NCBI GenBank assembly: GCA_015178975.1
Contig: WHVD01000181.1
Span: 1-64,000, forward strand
DNA length: 64,000 nucleotides
Direction: 5' to 3'
Source of the DNA: Hysterangium stoloniferum
Lineage: Eukaryota > Basidiomycota > Agaricomycetes > Hysterangiales > Hysterangiaceae
Below the pieces are notes generated by a model. That model was not told the DNA's origin and made no database searches. It saw only the letters and a list, made by a program, of their open reading frames with translations. Positions 55,340-64,000 of the stretch are shown piece after piece; position 1 is the first letter of the stretch; each line of letters begins with the position of its first letter. Position numbers and translations under genes: made by a program.

Positions 55340-56460
55340 AAGACAAGGAGAAGACAGCATTCAGAACTCATCATTGTCTTTATCAACTCTTAAGAATGCA
55401 ACCCAGCTGTGTTGCTAAGAGTCATGCAGAATGGTTTGGCATATTTCCTATGGATATTCACCTTGCTTTAGATTTATGACATAGATATCTTGTCGAAGAG
55501 TCCTTCAAGCAATAATAACATCAAATATAACCTTGTCCCCCCTTCAAAATGTCATTTTGTTTATCAGTTACTCAAGTTTTTAGGACAAAAGGTTTCAAGA
55601 CTTATACTATCCACTTACAAAGGCAAGGTTGATGCAATCATGCAATTGGATGAGCCCAGACATTTTCATGACCTTGAGACATTCTGGGGAATAATAGTTT
55701 ACTTCTCTACATGTATTCTATTCTATGAATGCATAGTAAACTGATTATTCTAATTACTCAAGAAATATATAACATGGACATAGGGAAATGCTTAGCAAAA
55801 TGCCCTTGAATTAGCAAAGAAGGCACTCACCAATTCTCCAGTCAGGCCTAACCTAAACCCTAACTTATGATAAATTGAGGAAAGCTTATGATATAAATGG
55901 AGAAATTCCTCAAGTTGGTATTGCTATATGTATCTAAGGAAGAAGATACCTATTCAGCAATGGATCCTGGACCAAGGAGTTTGAAGAAACAAGTGTTCGT
56001 GTTGAGAGAGTCAATGTGTATTGGGCAATTTAGTTGTTTTGAATCCACACTTGCTAGTACTGTTCCAAGATATGAAGGGGCAAGGGCAGAGATTCTTGAT
56101 GAGATATGAAGGACTATTCAAAATCCTGGAAAAAATCAGTCCAGTGGCATATTGACTTAGACTGTTAGCATTGTATGGGACTTACCCTGTTTTGAACATT
56201 GCAAATCTTGAACCTTACATTGAATCTCTCAAACAATTCGAATTACATCTCAAAGGGTTTCAATCAAGCTAACTTTGAGGAGGTCCCTGAATATGAAGTT
56301 AAAACCATTATTGATCAGAAGTGGTTGCAGATGCAAAATAGGAGGCACAATCTCCTCTATAGAGTACAGTTCATAACTACTCTTTGAATTATGATAAATA
56401 GTTAATGAAAAAGACTTGAATAATAGGAATTTGGAAATGCCTACACCCATTATGTAGACT
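55340..56460 (+). mobile_element. Decayed Ty3/gypsy chromovirus remnant
   Basis: Plus strand, all heavily decayed. RT: a KTAFRTHHCLYQ-like start (55352) and then PSKCHFVYQLLKFLGQKVSR, KVDAIMQLDEPRHFHDLETF and YFSTCILFYECIVN (55535-55740), the RT to RNase H junction of chromoviruses. RNase H neighbourhood: VSKEEDTY and an AMDPGPR block at 55925-55985. After a large deletion comes the integrase end: GLFKILEKISPVAY (56110) and PVLNIANLEPY-like residues (56185-56220). A chromodomain follows with NFEEVPEYEVKTIIDQKWLQ and NRRHNLLYRVQF (56269-56375). Most of the polyprotein is missing. CpG depleted. Confidence 0.87.
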
Positions 56461-57300
56461 CCCTGTGTTAGGATTTTATGAACAAGGATCCAAAGGAGGA
56501 TATCTGAAAACTATTAAGCATACCAAATTCTAATATACTCTAAAGGTCATTTAAACATCTGGGATGTGATTCAAACATAATTTGGCTTTTAAAACTTTCA
56601 AAAAGTTTTAAACTCTCTCATACATTACAAACTAAAGAATCTTTCCGGACATGAGTAGACAATAAAAAAAATTAGTAGTTTGAAACACTAATACTTTTAA
56701 AAAAATAGATACCTTTAGATAGTCCATTCCATATATATATATTACTTCGGAATGGATCTGTCAATCTGAACAGATTTCTACTTGATTCAACATACCCAGA
56801 ATATATAGGTGATTTCACTTAATAAAGAAGGCCATAGGTGAAAAATTTCCAATTATATATCACATATTTTACTAGGAAATAACTACAGTTTAGCTTTTAA
56901 AAAACAAATTAACAACAAAAGTATTAGCAAGTATTTAGCAAGTATTTACATAACTTGGAAAACTATATACAATAGGTTCTATTAATTGACTCTGAATTGT
57001 TTAGGATATAATATGGAGAATTGTTTCTCATGGTTGGTGGTTAACAATATAATAGTCTCAGAATAGATACTGCTATTTAAAGATGAAGTTTTGTAGCAAT
57101 ATTGCTTTTATTAGTAAACATTTAATATTATAATGATTACAGACAACCTCCAAAGCATACACAAAACAGACTTGTACTGTATTGATGGTTACAAGTGCAT
57201 GAGATATGTATATTTTACACAGGTACACATAATATACTATAAAATAAACTGTCTTACTATGATATGGGGTGTGATGTTGACTCAATGACACGTGCACATA
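56461..57300. other. Very AT-rich DNA, no gene seen
   Basis: Probably the 3' part of the chromovirus or older debris. No motif recognised. Confidence 0.35.
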
Positions 57301-57880
57301 ATGGTCCACATCCAACACACCTCCTCAAGCATTGGAGAGTCCAAAAAAAAAAAAATCAAAATAAATTTTGGTCCTGTTATCTTCAACTGCATTGATAATC
57401 ACTAAGGTGGATTCTTCATTTTCGACCTTCACTGAAGGACAGTTTGATTGACAATGACCTTGACCTTTACCTCCACAGTTATAGTATGTTATTTCTGAAA
57501 CAGGTCTTTTCCTCTTTTTGTTTTGACTAGGACAGCCAAAGCCTGATAGTGATAGTCTTCAGATGTAGCAGAGGACCTTGTTGCACCTCCTCATTCAAAG
57601 GATGGGTGATAATGTTCAGAAGTGTAAGTTCATCAGCTGGAAGATTGTCAAGGGTCACAATGAATGTTGAATATGATTCCAGTAATCCAGCGGTGAGTGC
57701 AAGTGAATTCCCACACTGTAAGGTGGTGCACTTCACACACCACATTTGGGGTTAGTATGGAAAGATTTTTGGAGTCACTACCAGCCCTGCCATGGCTGTC
57801 ATTATCATTGTGGCAAAAGATATATCAAATATTGAGGGACAGCTCTTTACAGTTAGTATTTGGTCCCAGGATTATCTAAG
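57300..57880 (-). mobile_element. Decayed Ty1/copia Gag fragment
   Basis: Minus strand. At 57745-57527: LLESYSTFIVTLDNLPADEL and LLNIITHPLNEEV, typical of the copia Gag (UBN2-like) region. Then at 57500-57440 a decayed zinc knuckle, YYNCGGKGQGHCQSNCPSVK, in which the first Cys has become Tyr. The fragment ends in a run of 13 A at 57342-57354 on the plus strand. Opposite in orientation to the copia Pol remnant at 18660. Confidence 0.83.
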
Positions 57881-58259
57881 TAAGTGATTGCACTGTGATT
57901 TTCTGCCTGAAACAATCCTGTGCCATTGAATAGTTATATATTTCAACAAAATTTTCCTTCGTCACAAATACTATGGAAGTTCAAAATGTATATTTGTGAA
58001 ATCTTGAAGAAATTGACAATTTCCCATGAGTTACTTAAAGGTTTTGCAAGACAAGAAACCCTGAATTAATTTTTCCCAATTCAGCATTATTTGCAAATAT
58101 TCAAGAGGATACAGTGCAATTCAGTGTGAATCATTGTGATAGTCATGTGCTTCCATCAGAGAACCAGGATAAATAAATTTGCCAAACTGTAAAATCACTG
58201 GCCATTGTCTAGTACAAGACTATGAATCATCTCTTCACGGGATAATTGTGAACTGCAGT

Positions 58260-58445
58260 GAATAGATTTCTTGGGACTTTTTGCAGCTCTTTTTGTCACT
58301 TTTGCAACTCTTTTTGCGACTTTTTGTGACTTTTTGCAACCTTTTGTGACCTTCTGCAACCTTCTGCAACCTTTTTTGTGACCTTTTGCAACCTTTTGCG
58401 ACCTTCTGTGACCATTTGCGAGTCTTTTGCAGTCTGTGCAACTTT
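58260..58445. repeat. Minisatellite, unit about 10-11 bases
   Basis: About fifteen copies of cttttgyaac/ccttctgcaac. The minus strand reads as a Lys/Gln-rich periodic peptide (QKVAKGCKRSQKRLQKV-type), which explains the 68-codon frame there; I treat it as repeat, not gene. Confidence 0.85.
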
Positions 58446-58539
58446 GTGGGACTCTTTAATTCCAGATGTAAGGTGGATGAATTAGGACGGATACTTCAAG
58501 AACGCCTATATAAAATCAAGCTCTTCTTTTGTTCCCTCA

Positions 58540-58800
58540 CATGGCCGACACCCCCAAGATCGAAGGTTCCCACACTCAAGACGACGCTTTCATGGATTTG
58601 CAACTCCCCCTTATTTTCGACTTTCTGTCTACCACTACAAAACCATCCGGACTCTCTGAAGAGGCATCAAAGCAAGTTCTTAGACAATCGATGCGTTTTT
58701 CGTCAAGGATGACAATCTCTGGCGACGGGGAAATCCGGGCATGCATCGACTCGTAATTGTATGATATCCCCCAGCGAAGGCCGCTTTGTTGGCGCTGTGC
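58540..58800 (+). mobile_element. Gypsy-like integrase N-terminal fragment with a TATA-like upstream
   Basis: The frame from 58542 (MADTPKIEGSHTQDDAFMD) runs into LSEEASKQVLRQSMRF, and then in the next frame VKDDNLWRRGNPGMHRLV. The LWRR-x-GxH pattern is that of the segment before the zinc-binding integrase domain in fungal gypsy elements. A one-base loss in a T run at about 58697-58702 explains the frame change. A tatataaaa box lies at 58507. CpG-normal, so younger than the remnants to the left. Confidence 0.5.
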
Positions 58801-59053
58801 TGAGTGAGACTGAAATATGTACAGCGTATGCGGTATGCCCCATTTTTTATTATTCTCTACTAGACTTGGGGGGAATTTATTGACTGATTTATTGTACAAA
58901 GCATACCCAACAAGTTTTCTGCCTCTCTCCCCATCAACAAATCCTCTTCAGCGCCCACGCCGCCCCTCCTCCGCCTCTGCATAGAACTCACCCTCCCGCT
59001 CTCGACACCCATGATGCCCCAGCTGCCTCCATCTCCTCTCCGTCGCCTCTCTC

Positions 59054-61620
59054 TTGTCCAACGGGCAGACACTCGCGATCGCGGGAAAAATTCACGAGCT
59101 CAGCTTCCGCATGTCCACGGCGCCGGGATGGCTAGATCTGGTCGCGGAGATGTTTAGGAGCGTCGTGACGCAGGAAAGGCCCGCCACAGTGTGGGAGGCG
59201 ATGATGGGCACCGTGGAGACGATCCAGGCGTCATTAAGAGGTTTTCCGGCATATAGGAAACAGTTGAGGAGGAGGATGGGTGATTTGGCGGAGGAGAGGG
59301 TGTTTGTGTCTGAGAATGGGGAGGTGTCTAGGTCCATGTCGGAGTCAGGTTCTGGATCGGGCTGTGACGGAGGAGGAGCGGGGAAAGAGACGGGTTTTTG
59401 TTTGGGGTGTGTACGAATGAGCTTTTATTGCGGATTAATGAGTCTGCGAATACTGATGAACATCCGCTGAAGCAGCATCAGGACCGGGACGAGGACAAGG
59501 ATCAGAATCAAGCCGACGACTACGACTTGCCGGATCGCATGATGCGCCATTTTATACATTATGGAAATGGCCCATGCCCCTGTTCAGACAACCATGCGCA
59601 TAGCCATGCCTATCCCGATGGTTCCCTCGCCCATTCAAACGACAGTGTTCCCCGGCCCCAATCTCTTTCTCAAGAGCCTACTTCAAGAATACCCACCCCA
59701 GCGCTGCCTCGCGTTGGAGACGGCCCAACGCCCACGCATGCAGCCCTTCCGGCTCCGCCCCCACTAGTATCCGCAGCCGCATCCACATCCACATCCGCAT
59801 CCACATCTGCATCCGCAGCTGAATCCTTAGGGGTACTCCCGATAATATCCATGTTCACCAACTGGGCTCTCCACCAACCCAGCAACCGCGAGTCCTCAGT
59901 CGACACCCCTTCCAGCCCACTCACCACCGTGTCCGAACTCGGCAGTGGGGGCAGTGGCACTCCTCCCCAAGACCCTTACCATCACTCAAGCCAAGAAAGA
60001 ACTCAAAATAAAAGCCAAAGCCAAAGCCAAAGTTAGGATCAGTGTTGGCGCGTCAGCGCCGCAATCGCGCTCATCACTGCCTTCCAGGTGCTCGCGTTCT
60101 CCGCGCCGCCGCAATGGGGCTACACTGTCGGCCTCTTCCGTGTCCTTCTCAGTGTGCTGGAAAATGAGACGTGGCCACGTGCGCGACCCGTCGTGTTGAT
60201 TGTTGATGCTGCGGAGGGCCGATCGGGACCATCGTGTGTATGTCCTCAGTGGGAGTGCGTTGGATGAGGAAGGGGATGTAAAGATGTTGGCGGGGCTGAT
60301 GGAAAGGTGTATGTGGATGGGCTCGGGGTCAGGATATGTGATCAGGGGGAAGGGTAGGGATTGTGAGGGACTTTGAGCGGGGGATGACATGGGTGAGATG
60401 AGGAGGGCGAGGTCGCTATCAGGCGTGTATTGGGGTCGAGGACAGGTGGCGAAGGGAATCCTAGCAACCCTAATCCCAATTATAACGCCAGTTTCAACCT
60501 CAAATCCAATTCTAGTGGAAGTAGAAGTCGCTCGAGGGTACCATCAGCGACGTCGGCGACGCAGCCTCATCCCCCGTCCCCGACGAAGGTGCACCCGCCT
60601 CTGTGGATGCTACCCGACTTGCTTCCGTTCAGTATTCCTATCTCAGAGCCCTGTGGTGGAGGTATAAAGACGTACGAGCCGAATTCCCCACCAGGGTCCG
60701 ATTGGGAGACAAATGCACTGGCTCCCCGTGTCCGAGTATGTCCTGCCGCTCGTCGACGGGCTCAAGTCCCACACACCGGACTGGGAGGTGTTGTCCTACG
60801 TCCTGTGTCACCTCCACGTGCAGCTCTCAAACAAGCATTTCTTCTGCGGCCCGAAGACGAGGGAGGGCATGATCTCGATCCTCATCCCTCTGTGCACCGT
60901 CACGCGGAGGGGCGTGGCGGGCCAGATCGCGATGGAGCATCTCCCATAGTCCTTGCGCCTGAGAGACGCGCAGGGGTGGTGTATCACAAGCTGGTCGTCC
61001 TCATTAGCCATCGCCGCATTTTCGACGAGAGGAAGAACCAGGACACGCTCGTCGAGGCGTTTTTTGCTCGGGCTAAACAGCAGCCCCGAGACGGTCAAGG
61101 TTTGTCTTAACGCACTCTCGATAGGCGCTGTGGAGCTGCCGGTGCTGATTACGAAGAACTTGGCGCATATATTGGAGAAATTGTCGAGGCTAATGACGAA
61201 TGACGACATGGCAGTGTATATCATCGAATATGTCTCCATCGTCGGGTCGCTTCCGGCCCTGAATGCGAATTTTGTGGAGGAGTTCAAGACCTTCTTTGCC
61301 GTTGCGGTCACCTACATACACCACCACGACAGCCCTGACACGAGCGAGCTCTCGGGGCGGGAGTCCTTCGCGCTGTCGCAGCAGTGCTTGTCGTGGCGTA
61401 TTTCATCATATACGTGTGGGGACTCGCGCTCGACCTCGAAGACCTCCCGAAGCACGTCGAATTCATTGTGCCCAGGCTACCCCTCGCGAACGTGGCCCAG
61501 GTCGCGGTTGACGAACCGACAGAGGTCTGTTTTGACTAGCTTGCGCGGTATATGTATACCACCGCTGACCCGTGATGAACCCGGCGTCTCGGTCCACGTC
61601 ACTTGTTTTTTAAGACCCCG
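59054..61620 (+). pseudogene. TSC2/tuberin-like protein, broken by frameshifts
   Basis: Tuberin is the GAP for Rheb and a brake on TORC1. Plus strand: LSFRMSTAPGWLDLVAEMFR and FPAYRKQLRRRMGDLAEERV (59090-59310), a low-complexity Ser/Pro/Ala and His-rich linker (59400-60030) and PPQWGYTVGLFRVLLSVLEN (60107-60166). The tuberin domain follows: SVQYSYLRALWWRYKDVRAE (60623-60682), HWLPVSEYVLPLVDGLKSHT, LSNKHFFCGPKTREGM (60716-60870), VCLNALSIGAVELPVLITKN and LAHILEKLSRLM (61105-61194), MAVYIIEYVSIVGSLPALNA, then YVWGLALDLEDLPKHVEFIV and DEPTEVCFD (61409-61530). One-base frame changes occur near 60708 (short A run), 60950, 61075 and 61390. A TAG at 61531-61533 replaces a Trp codon. The C-terminal Rap-GAP catalytic domain is absent. 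Confidence 0.88.
59772..59830 (+). repeat. Six-base microsatellite in the TSC2-like linker
   Basis: Repeats of catccacatcc/gcatcc type, coding for an Ala/Ser/Thr run. A second short one (aaagccaaagcc) lies at 60011-60032. Confidence 0.8.
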
Positions 61621-63359
61621 CTGCGTTGTCAGGATCAGTGAGCCATGGTTTAGAAGTGGTAAATCAGGAGCTACATTGTCAAAACATCTCGCCTCCACAA
61701 TTGTATGTTATTATTATTGTTCGGCATGAACGCACCAACCGCTAACGATGTCACCCAAAGGACAAACTTGCTACAATATGTACGACACTTTCTCTTAAAA
61801 ATGGGCAATTCCATCGGACCTCAGCAGAGTATCAAGAAACAAGAGGTGCAAAGAGTGCGCCCATGCGGGCGACTCACGACCGTGAAAACGAAGACGATGC
61901 TCATGTTGCTGTTGATTATAAGATTCCCATCATGATGGTCATTGACGTCAATCACGTTCTACCCTTTCCTCTCCACCGGTTACGACCACCAATGACTGTT
62001 GACCACTGCTACAGTGCTGAAGAGATGTACAGCAACTGAACGTTAACTGGCAAAAGCGATCCTCGACGACGCGTTGTTATCTATGTTTGAACGGTACGCG
62101 GATTGGCTGCCGAAGAACATGATGCCGCACCAGCTTTACCATCTACCATCCAAACTCATGTCGTATCGGTATGCCCATTCGTACGATCACCCGTAATGAT
62201 GATCAATTGCACCCTTGTAAGTATGCCTGCCTGTAACTATTAATAATACGGTTCCGTTGGAAAGGTTATCCTACTCCGCGATCGCTTCCCCTTCATTACC
62301 AATCAAGCGCCTTCGTTTCCTGAAACCAAGGCCGTTATCAACGATTTATCCCACTTTCTTCATGGATGCTAACATGGAATGGAACAAGAGGATGGATGAC
62401 ACGGTTATTCGAGGTCAAGGAGAGCGTCGCTGCTTAGGAGACAGGTAAGCTTTTTCCGCGAGCATGCGATTGGGCGATACTAATACAGTTCTCCAGCCTA
62501 CCACTTTGGATATCTGATCCAATATCGACCCGATCATTCAGGTGTCCTTGTTTACCACGGTGACTGTAATCCTGGTGCCCCCAGTCTTACGCACGGACCC
62601 TTCAGTTTACATTCTCGTTTCAATCAACACGTGATTACGTAATCATGTGTTGCACTGTATAAGTAGCCGGGAAGTTTTCAGGACCTTAGATCTTACTGTA
62701 CACTGCACTTGTTCGAAGACAGCATAAGGAAAACGGACAAGGTTTTATTTATGATGACTAAGCTACTGTAAAGTATGAAATAGCCGAGCGTAAAACACAT
62801 CAATGGCTTGCAATACAACGTATTCTAACAGCACTTGCCTGTATCTTGTTCTGCTCTGGACAATACACCATGGTCCTGTCAACTTGTGTGACTGCCAGTG
62901 ATCCCAATTGACGATGGGATTACAGTGACCCTCCAAGTAGTCCTCCATTTCAGTCAGCACAGTTGGCGTTTTTTTCTCTCGATGATTCAGTACATTGTTA
63001 AACTCTCCACAACATAACAAACGTACTATTTCCTCGCACAACGATGGATGTGTTGGCCGCTTCCCAGCTGATCCAGACTCTCCTTCGCACAGTTTGGATC
63101 TAGATGGAAAGGAAACAATATATACCGTCTTCCTGACAGCTAAATGTCACAAAACATGTTTACCGATGTAAGTTCGTTACTAGGAAAAGACCTAATAACC
63201 TGCGCGCAATGGTCAAGTCTTTATGACGGTTACTAACACAGTCGTTCTTGAAACCAGTCTATAACCAAACACACTCGGAGCGAGAGGCTAGAGATCGGAC
63301 CTTGGATGACATAAGCGAAGATGAATACAAAAGGCTGACGTAAGCCCAATGTCGAGGAG
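61621..63359. other. No firm gene; scattered protein-like stretches
   Basis: Protein-like pieces on the plus strand include HVAVDYKIPIMMVIDVNHVL (about 61895-61955) and ALLSMFERYADWLPKNMMP (62075-62130) in different frames, perhaps one decayed gene that I cannot name. 63095-63160 and 63237-63260 resemble parts of the LAMTOR2 flank in the palindrome (2310-2355 and 1870-1900, the latter inverted). Confidence 0.35.
62625..62652. promoter_or_regulatory. 28-base near-perfect palindrome beside a TATA-like box
   Basis: caacacgtgattacgtaatcatgtgttg is self-complementary except for one C/T pair, and contains an E-box-like cacgtg half. A tataag motif follows at 62658-62663. The layout resembles an LTR promoter, but LTR ends were not found. 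Confidence 0.45.
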
Positions 63360-63955
63360 TGTAGAACTTCAACAATAAGAGACACCACAGTATCCCTTAC
63401 TGGCCGTAGGAGTGAGACTGAGAGTAAGACTTAAGAGATTGTCCTTAAGAATGAGCTTCGATACAACGAAATTGCTTGTTCAATAGTGGGCAAAAGAGAG
63501 GCCCTTATATACATGAGAGAGCACAGGTCAAATCAAACATCTACAAACAACGACACAATAACGATGTGATATGGTGTGAGTCATCTCTGAGTCATCACAA
63601 TAGGAGTGTTAGTAAAGCTGTGAACAATAATAGGGGGAGGCTGCACTGAACAATAAGAGAATGACAAACAAAAGATGAGATCAGACATGTGATACGGATA
63701 AACGGGGAAACACAATAGAACAATAGGGGAAGTGAGTCAGACAATAGGGATGATGGAGTAATAGACGTGATGGCTGATGAAACATCGATGATAGGAGTCA
63801 GAAACACAAGAATCCCACGATAGTGCGTCACCCTCAAATGCTATGCTTGATTTCGAAATCTTGACAATATTACCAATCGATGAACTGAGATTGGACGTAT
63901 TGTGTTCCTAGTTTTGCAGTATAAGGAGGGGACACAATCAATCACCATTTAGAAC
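63360..63955. mobile_element. Possible LTR at the right edge
   Basis: Starts tgtagaacttcaaca, has a tatataca box at 63516 and repeated aacaatag motifs, and ends in a run of short purine-rich blocks before gaaccaggtggtgagtaggc, which could be a primer-binding region. No target duplication or second copy in the window supports this. Confidence 0.3.
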
Positions 63956-64000
63956 CAGGTGGTGAGTAGGCTCCACAACCACGCAAGGAACACAAATCGA

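Noticed and set aside
58235..58441. Lys/Gln-rich minus-strand frame that looks like a repeat protein
   Set aside because: It is the direct translation of a 10-11 base minisatellite.

Overview
This window looks like nuclear DNA of a filamentous basidiomycete, most likely an Agaricomycete; I cannot place it more exactly. The reasons are short GT-AG introns of about 45-60 bases inside recognisable genes, a typical mushroom-type F-box protein, a DUF6535 membrane-protein fragment, and fungal copia, chromodomain-gypsy, LINE, DIRS-like and Tc1/mariner remnants. It is an accessory, repeat-rich region. Only one long gene (the F-box gene) and one small multi-exon gene (a LAMTOR2-like gene, present twice) look intact. 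Almost everything else is a broken copy or fragment of a conserved gene, or a decayed transposon. All assignments are from reading conserved motifs by eye; no database search was run.

Layout. Bases 1-17588 are a giant inverted repeat: arm 1 (1-8465) and arm 2 (9123-17588) are near-identical reverse complements around a 657-base unique spacer. Read outward from the spacer, each arm carries an unrecognised block, a TOM40-like pseudogene whose 3' end was hit by a LINE fragment with a 19-base target duplication, a DUF6535 fragment, a GYP7-like Rab-GAP fragment with an in-frame stop, and a LAMTOR2-like gene. Bases 18480-22960 are an AT-rich, CpG-poor graveyard (copia, an old gypsy-type LTR, a tRNA-headed insertion). 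The F-box gene sits at 23830-25197. Bases 25400-29600 are decayed repeats and minisatellites. Bases 29975-36065 carry fragments of a WDR24/SEA2-like gene, a SNRNP27-like gene and a nucleoside hydrolase pseudogene. Bases 37860-39730 are repeats. Bases 40500-52330 carry a segmental duplication, a DIRS-like RT fragment, a tRNA-Lys-like gene with intron, two further WDR24-like copies facing tail to tail and an HDA1-like deacetylase fragment. Bases 52330-58480 are a second graveyard with a clean 544-base solo LTR, mariner, chromovirus and copia remnants. Bases 59054-61620 hold a TSC2/tuberin-like gene with several frame breaks.

Themes. (1) Many gene pieces keep introns, so they moved as DNA, not as processed mRNA. 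(2) Paired copies of repeats show CpG-to-TpG/CpA decay in one member, a methylation or RIP-like signature. (3) Three unrelated gene families here (LAMTOR2, WDR24, TSC2) belong to the lysosomal TORC1 nutrient-sensing pathway; this may be chance. (4) The arm differences that I found are all one-base homopolymer differences, so long-read assembly error and a fold-back artefact must be excluded before the palindrome is taken as biology.
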